Of a stretch of 64,000 bases of DNA, positions 43,368-55,787 are shown one piece after another. The notes under the pieces are model-generated. The model saw only the letters and a list, made by a program, of their open reading frames with translations. It was not told where the DNA came from and did not search any database. Origin of the DNA: Asterias rubens (Eukaryota > Echinodermata > Asteroidea > Forcipulatida > Asteriidae). The stretch covers positions 10,932,385 through 10,996,384 of the forward strand of contig NC_047071.1 in NCBI RefSeq assembly GCF_902459465.1. The letters run 5' to 3'. Both the position numbers and the translations under genes were made by a program. Numbering within the stretch: the first letter of the stretch is position 1; each line of letters starts with the position of its first letter.

Positions 43368-44394
43368 CACAACCCCCTCAAGCTATGAAATGGTAAAGCC
43401 CGCCGCCGCCGCCCTCGGGTAAACAACTCCTTATAAGGAGATTGATGTGCGCGTCGCGCGTATCGCGTGACGTGGCAGAACTGTTCCAGCCGTTGCTCTC
43501 GACCAATAAGAATGAAGAAACTGTCCCGCTCACAACCAGTTATAAAGACTGGTCATTATCAAAGGTTTGTACACCCCACGTGACGCGCTCTCAACAAATA
43601 TGAATAGCGAAACTGTCTGAGGTATTTATGAATGTTGACTAAATACTTCAAATACTTTCTTCTATCGTTATCTCCAAACGGTGTAAGTTTATTGTAAATC
43701 TGTGGACATTGTGTTTTGTTTTTACAAAAAGTACCAACATCCTTCAAGAGCAAAATATCATTCCTGTATGAACTAATAAACTCTAGAGGTAATTGCTGGG
43801 TCAACACTCTTTATGGATACGGCGGAGACTCCCTACGTTCTCTCTATTGTCAGATACCTTGCCCATCACCAAACCCTCTGCCCCCTGCTCCACTCGTCGA
43901 TATTCCCATCGATTATCCAATTTCAAGGGCCTCTTGTTTCTCCTTACTCTCCTCTCAGAGTCACTTAATAGTTCTTTCCATCCTCATTGATAAAAGTTCC
44001 TCACGGAAGTGGGACGGGCGTCTTTCACCCTTTGTATAATTTCTTACGAAATGTAGAGGCATTGTAATTCAGTGGATGCTGACCTCTTTAATACCTCTAC
44101 TCGTTTCCTTGTTAAGCATGATTCCCTACATATAAGAGCCCTAGAGTTCAACCCTTCAACAGCCTCTCGAGAAGTTCAGTTTGGAACCATCCCAAAATCC
44201 ACCAGAATCATTCAGTATGTATGTGACCAGACCTCGATTTCACAAAGATAGTCCTAACTTATGCTACTCTCACACTTGGGCGAATATTCTATTGTGAATA
44301 TCAATATTTGAAATTCGCGATGAATTCGCCCAAAAGTTGCGATTGGACAGTGAATTTGTTCTCGGTCGTCACTCAACCTCTCCTTACCAATATC
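43368..44394. other. Non-coding region
   Basis: A CCGCCGCCGCC run at about 43399-43412 and CGCGCGTCGCGCG-like words near 43450 are locally G+C-rich, but no gene follows on either strand. 44235-44394 holds dispersed words (AAATTCGCGATGAATTCGCC) repeated near 44940. Confidence 0.4.
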
Positions 44395-44782
44395 TTAAAG
44401 GAACACGTTGCCTTGGATCGGACGAGTTGGTCTATAAAAAGCGTTTAAAACCGTTTGTTATGAAATGTATATGGTTAGAAAGATGTTGTAAAAGTATATA
44501 ATGATCCACACAAGTATCACTCAAAATTGCACGGTTTTCTTTTTACGTCACGAACTATCACGGTCGGCCATTTATGGGAGTCAAAATTTTGACTCCCATA
44601 AATGGCCGACCGTGTTATTGGACGAGGTAAAAAGAAAACCACGCAATTTCGAGGCATATTTGTGTAGATCATTGTATTCTACTTTTACATCATCTTTCTA
44701 ACCATATGCATTTTATAACAAACGGTCACAAAATGCTTTTCAAAGACCAACTCGACCGATCCAAGGCAACGTGTTCCTTTAA
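44395..44782. mobile_element. TTAA-flanked MITE, family 2, full length
   Basis: TTAAAGGAACACGTTGCCTT / AAGGCAACGTGTTCCTTTAA ends and the central dyad GGGAGTCAAAATTTTGACTC-CC. 388 bp, best-preserved copy in the window. It interrupts a GAATTCGCC-type repeat that continues at 44790-45420. Confidence 0.9.
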
Positions 44783-44789
44783 GCATAAA

Positions 44790-45420
44790 TACGCACGCTT
44801 TAGCGACAGTACCAATGGCTTACCAATGCTTACGAAAATCGATGATGGCGAGTTACCGTCCTCTGAAATTTAGGAAGCGCTTCGTATTGCTGCTGTCACA
44901 GAGTGGCGAATGTTCTTGCGAAGATGAATATTCGAATTTCGCGTTGAATTCGACCAAAATTGCGGTTGGATAGTGAATATTTTAACGGATATATTACGAA
45001 TTCCTACCAATGATATTAATGCCTTTACGAACGTTGCCAACGCTTAAGTGCACGCTTTACCAACGTTACCAATGCATACGAACGGCGAATGACCGCCTTC
45101 GCAACATCCTTGTAATTTAGAAACCGGTTTCTAAATTGACCGATCTTCGTAAGGAGGTGGGGAATAATTTGAAAACGTTCCGAATTTGTTACCAACGCTA
45201 TTATCAAATATTTCCTTCCGTTAACATATCCGCAAACATATTCGCCGTGTGAGAGCAGCTTAAAGTGATCCATCATCGTAAAGAGATGGATAATGACCTG
45301 TGAACGTACCGAATTTGTTACCAACGCTTACGAAGACACGGCGAATGTTGCGAAGTTTGAGCGATTGTTAAATATTTCCGTTCGCAAGCACATTCGCTAG
45401 CACATTCTCATCAGTGTGAG
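44790..45420. repeat. Dispersed repeat with TTACCAACG(C/T)TTACGAA words
   Basis: Irregular recurrences of TTACCAA(C/T)GCTTACGAA, GGCGAATG, GAATTCG and AAATATTTCC(T/G)TTCG between 44790 and 45420. Together with 44240-44394 it looks like one inverted-repeat element with a nested family 2 MITE. Boundaries uncertain. Confidence 0.4.
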
Positions 45421-45670
45421 GGTAGCATGATGACTAGTCCCATATGAGTCAGTTGTTAAAAACTATACCCTTTAAAGTGAGGATGATTAACTCGGCCTAA
45501 CTCGAGATAAGACTGTAGTCTTAACATTTAGTGAAATCCAACCCTGTTTTGTTTGGAAACCCGGTGTTCGTTTCGGATCCACGTACTATAGTAAGGTAAA
45601 GGAGTGACGCAGTTAAAAGTCAATCTGCCACACTAGTATCTTCGAAACGAGCCACACAATGACGTGGCGT

Positions 45671-45763
45671 GTCATGGCCTAGCGGAAAGAGCACCGAACT
45701 CAAGCTCTATTTTTTTTTTTTTTTTTTTTTTTTTTTATTATAGTACAGATTCCCAGTCGTGAC
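45671..45763 (+). repeat. tRNA-Leu-like SINE head interrupted by a T run
   Basis: GTCATGGCCTAGCGGAAAGA (A box), anticodon-arm-like CGAACTCAAGCTCT with CAA in the loop position, then about 27 T, then ACAGATTCCCAGTCGTGAC as a degenerate B box and acceptor end. The ends GTCATGG and TCGTGAC pair. Not a functional tRNA. Confidence 0.5.
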
Positions 45764-47255
45764 ACCTGAAATGCCGAGCACCCAAGATGACTTATCTCGG
45801 GAAGACATCACAATTTCAGGATGTTGTCATTCGTGGTTTAATCATGGTAAAGTAACATTTTTGGGGATCAAGTTGGAGTGCACTTCCATTGCGGCGTACA
45901 GTATGAACTACTTTCCCCAGGTTCACATGCGTGCACTCTGTGTTCGCTAAGTGGTCTTGTCCACTAATACCCTGAGGTTTTCATGTTCTGGACTGGCTGG
46001 ATGGTAGACCTTAACCCCTTGCATTGGCCGCAATATCTTGTGGAGTCCAGGTCGAACAAATATTTTCCCATGTGGGGTACATTGGTGCCATTGTGTAAAA
46101 GACCCCACAAGACACACGTAAGCCAGTGGGTATGCGCTGGGCACAGCACTCAGCCAATGACGTCTTCATAGACCCCAGTGAGGGCGCTTTTTGGACTTGT
46201 GACGTCATAGGCAAGGGGTTCTTTTGGGTGTCACATGATTTCCCCATAGTATGAAGTTTGCTACTGTTGACAATGTTTTCCCTGTGTGTATATTTTCATT
46301 GTTCCCTCGTTTGAAGTCAGTTCATTTTGTCGAAGGCAAAATATGAAATTAAAGTCAAACCTTTGTATTAAGCTTAATTATGCAACAACAATGTAATCGT
46401 TCCAGGGGCTGCGTGCGTACGTTCCAAAACGGGCATGGCAAGGTTGGGTTTTGTCTGCGAGCTAAATTTACCTCCTAATTGAGAGTGTGGTATGTTTCGA
46501 CATAGTTAAGAAATAGTGCATCTCTTTTTTGTGTATTGTACGGCTTGTTGGGCAGCAGTTCACAGATGAAATGTCAACGTCACAAGGTTGTTCTTTGTCA
46601 CTGATTCCTTTATCTTTCACAGTCAGGAAATTGAGCTTATTTGTAATACGTAGCAAAGGTTAACTGAAGAACAGAAATGCACAACAACAAAGTCTCAACA
46701 TGTCAAATTGACCCCCAACATTGGAACTTGCAGACATTTTGTTTAGGGCCTCAAACATATTACTGAGGTTCGGCATACTAAATTCAGTCAAAATTTCATT
46801 TGGGATTTTTAAAATACCCTTGGATGCTGCACCGCAATTATGGAGCGCAATCCACTCTCCCCTCTATACTAATTATGTCCAGTTATATATAGGCCCTTTT
46901 CGAATCCACGGCTTCGGCTCCAGAGGATTCTGCTCAGGCAGCTTGGCCCCGCGGTTGTTTTGACAATTTTACGCGTGCTTTGCGTACGCGCTCAACAGGG
47001 ATTCAGACGAGAGGACGGAGCCTGAAGCCGAATCCAAAGCCAAAGCCGTGGTTTCGAAGAGGGCCAATAATGTACACGGGTTGATATGAGTTCGTGTTTG
47101 AGCGCAATTGCTTGTCCCTCGGTTTACTTGTCTTTTCTGCCCTATTTCCCTTTTCTATTTTTAACGAGATGGACTCTAGCAGCCGTCCGGGGTCAGATGA
47201 AGGAAGTTTGAAGCTTTTCACGGTGTGAAGAATAAGGAAAACCATAAATAATAGT
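45764..47255. other. Non-coding region with one inverted-repeat element
   Basis: Contains the 46892-47065 element. TGACGTCA (CRE-type) occurs at about 46201, and a GTGAGGGCGCT word at about 46178. No supported gene. Confidence 0.4.
46892..47065. mobile_element. Inverted-repeat element (GGCCCTTTTCGAATCCACGG ends)
   Basis: GGCCCTTTTCGAATCCACGG-CTTCGGCTCC and GGAGCCTGAAGCCGAATCCA... CCGTGGTTTCGAAGAGGGCC are mirrored terminal arms. The interior is unrelated. 174 bp. Confidence 0.7.
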
Positions 47256-47796
47256 AAATTTGCGGGTACAACCATGACATAGTGATGTTGGAAGCTTTGC
47301 ATTAAGTGTGGAAAATAAGATGTAACTATAACTAGTCTTGCGGGTATAACAATTTATTGTACAATCTCTTTGTTTGAGTTTTTTTTATTTTTATTTTTTA
47401 TTTTTTAATGCAAGTCGCCAGACACACAAGGCCTGAAGGCCACTTCAAGGTGTGGGCTACAACTATTTGTTCCAGAGGCCGTTGCCACCTACTACTAGGG
47501 CTGAAAAAGGGTTACCCCTTTTAAAGTCCATACGGATGTAGGCTTGGGTATCATCAATCAGAAGCCTGGCCGGTAGAGCAGAGCACTACCTCGGCCGCTC
47601 GGCCATGTTGGCTCTGAAAAGAGCCGGTGTGGTCTCAACAAAGTTAACCATCTGAAAAACATGCACGATCCTTCTTTCGTGAAAGGGGCAAGGGCAATAC
47701 TACGTTTGTTATCCTTGAAAAGAGGCAATTGTAAATTTCTATTGAAACATTTCAAGGTGCACAAAGGCAACGAGGGCAATCGACAATGTTGCCTGT

Positions 47797-48156
47797 GTTA
47801 GAGCAATTGGACACTTTCTGAACAGAACCAAAATTAAAAGTTCACAGATTTACAAATAACTTACAGGGTTTACATAAGCTAATGGTGAAAGACTTCCCTT
47901 GAAATGTTTTTCCATGAAATGCTTTACTTTTTGAGAGAACATTAAAACAATTATCAACGAACTTATTTTAAACACATGTCATGACACGGCGAAACGTGCG
48001 GAAACAATGGAGGGTTTTACCGTTATTCTCTCCCGACTCCGATGACCGATTGAGCCTAAATGTTCACTGTTTGTTATTTTATATATAAGTTGTGATACAC
48101 GAAGTGTGGGCCTTTGAACAATACTGTTTTAATACCGATGTTGTGCGATTACTTTA
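47797..48156. mobile_element. MITE family 3, second copy
   Basis: Shares AAAGTTCACAGATTTACAAA, ACTTACAGGGTTTACA, CATGTCATGACACGGCGAAA and GACTCCGATGACCGATTGAG with 42997-43367. The ends are worn (no clear TTAA pair). Confidence 0.7.
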
Positions 48157-48558
48157 AGTATCCACGCATGACACGAAGCTACACCTTCTCTTCAAAGTAA
48201 AGCGTGTTCCCATTGGTTAAAGTAACGCAACTTTTCTGTAGAATTAATAAATTAAGTTCAATGGGGACGCATGGTAAACTGACCTCCCTGTCAACTTACC
48301 GCTATGTATACTAAAAATTTAAATCGAATAAAAAAAAATCGGCCGGGTCATGTGCGATATTTTACCCACGGGTGGCAGGTGGTCTTGCCCGTTAATTTGT
48401 CGCAATGAAACTAACTTCAAGTCAGATATAGGCCTATACAAAATAAATTTCCCGATGAGTGCTAAACACCTTTGTGCATGAGGTACGCATGTCCAGCATG
48501 AAACAATTTCCGTTGAAAAATGAACACATCTTTTTTTTTTGGCTATTCAGCGTTCTCC

Positions 48559-49293
48559 CTAAAGGTCACTGGAATCGTTTGGTAATCGTCGAAGACCGGT
48601 ATTCTCATTTCGTATCCAAACATTATGCTTACAAATAACAAATCTGTGAAAATGTTGACTCAATTGGTCATCAAAGAGAATAAAGACTAGAAAACACACC
48701 GTTGTTGCATTACTTTGTGTGTTTTCAGATGCCTAATAAATTGCCTCAACTGAAGTATTTTATTATTTAAAGACGCATTGGACACTGGTAATTACTCGAA
48801 ACTACTGTTAGAAAAAACCAACTTACTTGGTAACAAGCAATGGCGAGCTGTTGATAGTAATACAGCATTGTGAGAAACGGCTCCCTCTGAAGTAACATAA
48901 TATAGTTTTCGAGAAAGAAGTAATTTTCTACTTAAATAGTTGAATTTGATTTCGAAATTAAGCGTCTGAAAGCACACAAAAGAAAGCACACAACAAAGGG
49001 TGTTTTTTCTTCCATTATGATCGCGCAACTTCGACGACCAATTGAGTTCAAATTTTCACAGGCTTGTTATTTTGTGCATAACTATAAGTAAGAAGACTAG
49101 TCTTGTAAGAAGACTAGTCTTTGACAATTACCAATAGTACCAACCAGTGTCTTGGAGTAAAATTACCTCTTTCGCAAAAAAAACTACGTTACTTCAGAGG
49201 GAGCCGTTCCTCACAATTGCTCAATACAAGTATTTTTTATTATGCTAACAATATTGTTTTGAGTAATTACCAATAGTGCCCAGTGCCTTTCAA
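48559..49293. mobile_element. Cluster of three MITE family 1 copies or fragments
   Basis: 48559-48760: left half (AAAGGTCACTGG ... GTCTT-type interior). 48767-49155: near-complete copy starting TTAAAGACGCATTGGACACT. 49164-49293: right-half fragment ending AATAGTGCCCAGTGCCTTTC-AA. Repeated insertion into one spot. Confidence 0.7.
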
Positions 49294-50975
49294 TCTGCAT
49301 GGCGGGCTTGTAAAGTGTGACAGGATTTGCTGGGTCAATTTTGGACCCATCCGGCCATTAACTACGACCACGGTCGTGTTCGCTACGTTATGAATAAAAC
49401 AAAACAGAACCAAGAGTAACCAAGATTGTCTCACTCGTGAAACCACGGGAACGGCACGCACATCGCCATGCCGTATTGCCCCCCTCTCTCTCAAACCCCA
49501 TACTCGTTCGTTGTCATAGCAATGAAACTACAAATAACATCACAGCCTGGCCGTCTCTGACTGTCCATCGTTTGAAGCAGATAACTCGTCGAATCTCGTG
49601 TGATCGCTCGGTCATAATGAGAACCTGTCATCGATGAAATCAGTGATGGGGATATAAACAGAGTTGACATTCTGCGAGGAGTGTGCTCTTTATATTGAAA
49701 CGTCAACATACTTCAAATGATGTGCGTGATTTGAAGACTGGCGCCAATTAGGATCATGAACAACAGTTACTAAGGAACGTGTATATATATTAAATGATAG
49801 TCATCAAAATCACAAGTCGATCTAATAATTCATGTAAAAAAAAAATTATACATGTACCAAGTGAAAATGATGGATATTGAATACTTGTAGTAGTAAATGG
49901 TGTTGATGCATTTTGGTAGAATTTTGCGCCATGACATGAATCTCTAACATGCTTCACAGGCAGCTCTTCCTTGCTCGTTACCAAGGAGTTTTTTATGCTA
50001 AACATAATTGTGAGTAATTACCAATAGTGTCCAGTGCCTTTAACATTGAGTTACTTCCATCCGCCAGGACTACCCCAATATATAATTTTTTTCCCCCGGA
50101 CAATAGCAGACCCCGGTGTCCTCGCTTGTAGGTATAATCCATCTTCATTATAAGCGTTTCTTGTGAGACGTGTTTGCTTCGAGGGTTGTACGGGCCGGAA
50201 AGCGACTCAATGACCGGGGGTCCTGCCTCAGTCGCTCTCTCGTACAGCTTCATGACGTACAGGTACCATACAAGGCCACCGGGACAGTGACATTTAGCTC
50301 AAATGATGTCATGTCACAAATGAAGCATCAGAACGCTAATCTTAAGCACAACAATTTTCTTTCAGTTGAATTTGTTTTTCAACTCGGAAATCTGAGCTCG
50401 ATTGCACCAATTTTTAACATTAATTAATAATTTCTTATATAGCGCACATGTTCGTCACACAGTGACGCTCCTTGCGCTGTAACTAAAGTATTTCCTGCAA
50501 GATGTGGGACTATTACGTTTGAATTATGAGGTCACCTAATTCTGATAGCACCGTGTAATGTTTTACAAGGTGCTGTGGCGCAATTTGCTGCTGATCGGAC
50601 CGGGAACATTGGGGTGAACTCTTTTTGATAAGTGCACTGTGTACTTTTATATGCGTTACATAACACATGGGACCAACAGCTTAACGTCCCATCCGAAGGA
50701 CGTAGATAAGTGTCTTGTCACGTCTGGGGATTCGAGTTGCATCCAATAAGATATCGGATGATTCAATTTTAACTGCTATACGCAAGATGTGATTTAACAA
50801 TACATTATGAAATGTACAATGGACCTTGTGCCATATATAGTGGCATAGTTTCAGGGAAACTTGCAAAACTTTTCAAAAACTGTTCTGATGAATTGTTGTT
50901 TCAGGAATTCCGTGTTGTTTTGTGGTTGGATACGATATGTTTTGCACACACGGTCGTGGAGACTTGCGGTTTTTC
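49294..50975. other. Non-coding region with a solo MITE end
   Basis: 49962-50042 is a family 1 right end (CGTTACCAAGGAGTTTTTTA ... CCAGTGCCTTTAA). No gene recognised in the remainder. Confidence 0.4.
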
Positions 50976-51270
50976 CGTTCAGTTTCTTTCCCTTTCTGAA
51001 TCATGGGAGAGCAAAGAAATGTCCTCGGTCCTCGTTTACTGATCATGGCGGGGTAAGAGTTCGAAATGAAGAAACTCACGTCCAGACCCCCCCCCCACCT
51101 TTGCGGAAGTTTATTTTCCTTTTATTTCTGAATAATGGGAGAACAAAGAAAGGTCCTCGAAACTCGTTTACTGGTTGACAAACGACCTGAGCACGCGGTG
51201 GTTATGGCGGGTGTAGGGGTTCGAAATGAATAAACTCACGTCCAGACCCCCACCCCTTTGCGGAAGCCCC
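50975..51270. repeat. Imperfect tandem duplication, ~145 bp
   Basis: 50975-51105 and 51106-51270 both contain TTTCTGAAT.ATGGGAGA.CAA-AGAAA, GTCCTCG, CTCGTTTACTG, ATGGCGGG, GGTTCGAAATGAA and AAACTCACGTCCAGACCCCC. They differ by short insertions. Confidence 0.6.
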
Positions 51271-51486
51271 ACCCCAATCAGGGGCATATCCAGGCACAAG
51301 GTGAGAATGGTACACAGTTATCCGTCTCAGAATCTATTAAGACATCTCAATCGTTGTGAATCCTCTCGGTAAATAGAGACGCTTCATCAATACTGGCCCC
51401 AAGCACCCACACTGATGTGGTGTGTAAATATACATAAACTTACGCAAGATGTCTTCCAATGATTTTTAAATGCATCAGTTAGACAT

Positions 51487-51755
51487 TTAAAGGCACTGGG
51501 ACACCTTTGGTAATCGTCAAAGATCATTTTTCTCACTTGGTGTATCCCTACATATGGATGTTGTTCCATGTTGTTCTTGATCTATAGGTTTTATCCAACA
51601 AGTGAGATCCTGCAGACCTCAGAGCACGACTGATTAGCTTAAAGGCACTGGTCACTTTTGGTAATTGTCAAAGACCAGTATTCTCACTTGGTGTACTCCA
51701 ACATATGCGTTAAATAACAACTCTGTGAAAATTGTGGCTCAATTGATACTCCCCT
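51487..51755. mobile_element. Two family 1 MITE left-end fragments
   Basis: 51487-51575 (TTAAAGGCACTGGGACACCT ... CTCACTTGGTGTATCCC) and 51639-51755 (TTAAAGGCACTGGTCACTTT ... GTGGCTCAATTGA). Same orientation, about 65 bp apart. Confidence 0.65.
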
Positions 51756-52498
51756 TCAAACAGTCCAGATTGTAGGATGGGGGAAAATATCCACCAGGCA
51801 AGGAGTTCAAAAGAGATGCAGTACGTGAAATAAAGCTGTTGGAATGGTTCTTTGTTCTACATCTCAACAAATCAATAGTGTAGAAGAAGCAGAAAGTAGA
51901 CCATAACCTTGCAAACATTAGACAGTTTTGGAAGCCAGTAGGAGCACATGGCGATTCGTGCCAGTAAGCCAGTTGTCAAGGATACGTCAATATCTTATTA
52001 TGCGCGTCATGTTTGCTCAACTGGGTTTTCCTTGGTGCTTTATAGCGGTATCTCCAAGTTGTACAACTTCTTTTTTGAAGGTTTAGTGCATAATTAATAA
52101 TGTACCTGAAAATTTTACTGCAGTCTACGAGAAAACAAGCAAGAAACTTGTAGAAACGTATGACATTGAAAACTTTTGATTAGAAGGCCAAAAATAGCTT
52201 TTGATAGTATAAAGATTTATTTCACATCAAAGTATTGTGATTATGTAAAACAATATAAGTTTTTGTTCCCCAAATTTTAATCTGCGAAGCGTTACTGTCA
52301 GTAACATTTCTCAGATTGTGAATTCCAATTTACAGATTATTCTTCCTGTGTGAAAACATAGTAAACATCGCTCTGGATTTGGGGGCGATATTTAAAAAAA
52401 TGTGACCATCATAATCAACGTGTATTACATTTGTCTTTGGATTAAAACAATTGATTTGTTTCCAAAACCAAATGTTCACTTGTACACTTTGCCTTTCC
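51756..52498. other. Non-coding, nothing recognised
   Basis: A/T-rich. No splice-flanked open frame or repeat family identified. Confidence 0.4.
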
Positions 52499-52838
52499 TT
52501 GAAGGCACTGGTAACAGCCAAAGACCAGTATTCTCACTTGGTGCACTCAACATATGCATCATATAACAAATCTTTGAAAATTTGGACTTAGTTAGTCATC
52601 GCAGTTGCACAACTGTTTGTGTTTGGAGAAAGAAGTTACTTTCTCACTAAAGGAATTGAATCTGAGAAAGACTTTAAGTCTGAAGCTTGTTTCCAGCCAT
52701 GTGAAAGCACACACAATGTGCAACAAGGGTGATGACCAATGTGAGTCCGAATTTTCACAGATTTGTTTTTTTGCATGCATATATTGGAATACGCCTGTAC
52801 TGTCTTTGACAATTACCATACGTGTCCAGTGCCTTTAA
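52499..52838. mobile_element. MITE family 1 (diverged, 340 bp)
   Basis: Starts TTGAAGGCACTGGTAACAGC, ends CATACGTGTCCAGTGCCTTT-AA. The central palindrome is degraded. Confidence 0.7.
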
Positions 52839-54215
52839 GTTACACCGTGCCATCTAAACTCTTTCATGCCTCCAAATCCCCTGTAAAGCGGCTCAGTCAT
52901 CATAACCAACAGGGATTTTTGCATCCAACGGGATCAAACTGACAATCATGTCCGCAGATTTATAAAGGCTTAGGCTTGGGGGGGGGGGGGAATTAAGGCC
53001 AGGCACAGTAGTGGATTTAACCGTGGCTTAGGGAGTGGGTTCTTTAACTCTTTGTGCATCATCCACTGTGGAGGCATTGTCTGTGAGGCAAGGTCTCTAC
53101 GGATAAGTTGCAGCATTTGTACGCCAGAAGACGCTCTGAGCAAGGCAGTTCAGAACATTTACAAAGGTATACAATACTTGTTGCATACAACCAAACGGGA
53201 GATCACAAACTACATGTACGAATGGGACATTTAGCAGAATATAGATTAGGCTACAAAATGCGTGGGCCCCCCATTCCTGACGTTATAAAACCATCCCCCG
53301 CTCACTGTTGACTGTAACGCGAAAGCCCGTGCAAAATCGGGGATTGTAGCTAGGTTTCTTAAAGAGATAGTGTGGACGCGAGGAATTATATGAGAGGGTG
53401 TTTGCAGAGAAGATGTACCGTTATTAGTGGGTCAATGTCCACTCTAGAGACCCTTGGCTCTAAATTGACCCAGATTTCGTTACTGACCCGAAAACTGGTT
53501 TAAAGGTTGGAATTTATTCTTGAATTTTGCATTTGTTCGGGGGGTAATTTAGATACATATTCCGGGTTTGGGGGTAATTTGGGTACATATTCCGGGTTGT
53601 ACTTGGATCAGGTTCTTCGGGAATTGTAAATCCGGTCGATCCAAATTCCGGGTAACGCAGGGATCTAGCCGATTTGGGACATGCTGACCAGCACCCTGGT
53701 TTTGAAGTGGGACGGATTTTGCATCAGTTTGAACCATCCTTGGGGTTATTCTGATCATGAAGTGGGTCAGGCCCCCAGTGCAACCCAGAATCCGGGTCAA
53801 ATCGGATAGGCAACCGAGTCCAAGGGTGGTTACGTTTCATATTAAGTCCCAGGTACGGATTTCCCCGGAGTGGCATTAGACCTTTCTCCAATAACTATTT
53901 TAACTATAGTTAAAATGAGTATTAGAGGAGTTACTTGCATGGTCAGCTATCAGGCATGTCATTAAGTTGTAAGTTTGTAGCTGATTTACTGTAAAGGCGT
54001 CGCTGATCTGTGTCAGTAATTTTGTTATAGGTCTAGTAATTTCGACCTGCAGCTTCAGTGCCCTGGTTTTATCTGTTCTTGGTTGTGCAATTCTATAGAG
54101 TGAGCACTTTCATGTAGGTTATTGGTTGCCAATGTCAGCCAGGAAGTCGGTCAGCATAACGTGATTATTGTCAGTACATAACACAGGGTGTTATTTAATG
54201 TATGAGAGTGCACCG
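52839..54215. other. Non-coding; GGGTCA/CCGGGT-rich stretch at 53420-53830
   Basis: Repeated TGGGTCAA, CCGGGTTTGGGGGTAATTTG (twice, about 53521-53600) and ATCCGGGTCAAAT words recall the dyad CCGGGTCAATAT of the 38.7-kb satellite and the 19.3-kb stretch, suggesting a shared ancestral element. Confidence 0.4.
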
Positions 54216-54604
54216 TTAAAGGCAGTGGACACTATTGGTAATTGTAAAAGATTAGCCTTCACAGTTGGTGTATCTCAACATATGCATAAAATAACAAACC
54301 TGTGAAAATTTGAGCTCAATCGGTCATCGAACTTGCGAGATAATAATGAAAGGAAAAAACACCCATGTCACACGAAGTTGTGTGCGTTTAGATGGTTGAT
54401 TTCGAGACCTCAAATTCTAAATTGTAGGTCTCGAAATCAAATTCGTGGAAAATTACCTCTTTCTCAAAAACTATGGCACTTCAGAGGGAGCCGTTTCTCA
54501 CAATGTTTTATACCATCAACCTCTCCCCATTACTCGTCACCAAGAAAGGTTTTATGCAAAAAAAAATAGTTTGAGTAATTACCAATAGTGTCCACTGCCT
54601 TTAA
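54216..54604. mobile_element. TTAA-flanked MITE, family 1, first of a head-to-tail pair
   Basis: TTAAAGGCAGTGGACACTAT to TAGTGTCCACTGCCTTTAA. Central TTTCGAGACCTCAAATTCTA palindrome. 389 bp. The final TTAA (54601-54604) is also the first TTAA of the next copy. Confidence 0.9.
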
Positions 54605-54929
54605 AGGCACTGGACACCTTTGGTAATTATTGTCAAAGACCAGTCTTCTTCTCACTTATTTGTTTCCCAACATAACATGCATACAATAACAATTCTGTGA
54701 ACATTTAGACTCAACTGGTCATTGAAGTTGCAATATAAAAATGAAAGAAAAACACAAATGTTGCACAAATTTGTGTGCTTTCAAATAATTAGTTAAATTT
54801 TGGTGAACAATTTCATCTGTCTCAAAAACTACGTTACGTTAGAGGGAGCCGTTTCTCCAGCTGTGATCGAGTAAGTTGTTATACTGACAATAATTTTGAG
54901 TAATTAATAATGGTGTCATGTGCTTTTAA
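54601..54929. mobile_element. TTAA-flanked MITE, family 1, second of the pair
   Basis: TTAAAGGCACTGGACACCTT to GTGTCATGTGCTTTTAA, 329 bp, more diverged and of the short subfamily without the full central palindrome. Confidence 0.8.
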
Positions 54930-55395
54930 AGATCACGTCACACGAAGACAACTCTACCAATAAAGTTCAAGACAACAACATCATGCTGGACAACCCATGT
55001 ATGCTTATTTAGGAGTGAATGTACTATTGCTAAAGGACTGAGTCGTACTGGTCATTAATTTTTATTTAGGATGGTCGAGACGGTCTATCGATCTGTTTGT
55101 TCCCGCTGTTCGTTTCTTTCTGTGTCTGTGTTTACACCACGCTATGGAGTCGATGATACACAGTTACTTCTATTGTCATTATACAGATCGACCATTTCAG
55201 CATTATTCTGTTATATATTTAAGAAGGGGCGTCGCTATACAAGGATGGGATTCTATAAAGAAGAAGATTTGACTTGAACAGAAAGGGAAAATACAATTGT
55301 ACTATAGGGTATGTACCCTGTGAATTCATCTGTTACTTGGAATATTCTTGTCACTTTTTGATTCAGCAACTTAACGCGGGTTGAGGTGTGGTGCC

Positions 55396-55787
55396 TTAAA
55401 GACTCTGGACACTATTGGTATTGTCAAAGACCAGTCTTCTCACTTGGTGTATCTCAACAAATGCATAAAATAACAAACCTGTGAAAATTTGACCTCAACA
55501 TTGGTTGTCAAAGTTGCGAGATAATAATGCCAGAAAAAAAACACCCTCGTCACACGAAGTTGTGTGTTTTCAGATGCTTGATCTCGAGAACTCAAATTCT
55601 AATTCTGAGGTCTCGAAATCAAATTCGTGGAAAAGTTACTTATTTGTTGAAAACAGCGTTACTTCAGAGGGAGCCGTTTCTCATTATTTTTTTTATACTA
55701 TCAACCTCTCCCCATTACTCGTTACCAAGTACGGTATTATGCTAATAATTATTTTGAGTAATTACCAATAATGTCCATTGCCTTTAA
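55396..55787. mobile_element. TTAA-flanked MITE, family 1
   Basis: TTAAAGACTCTGGACACTAT to TAATGTCCATTGCCTTTAA. Palindrome ATCTCGAGAACTCAAATTCT with its mirror. 392 bp. Open frames within it are repeat artefacts shared with other copies. Confidence 0.87.
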
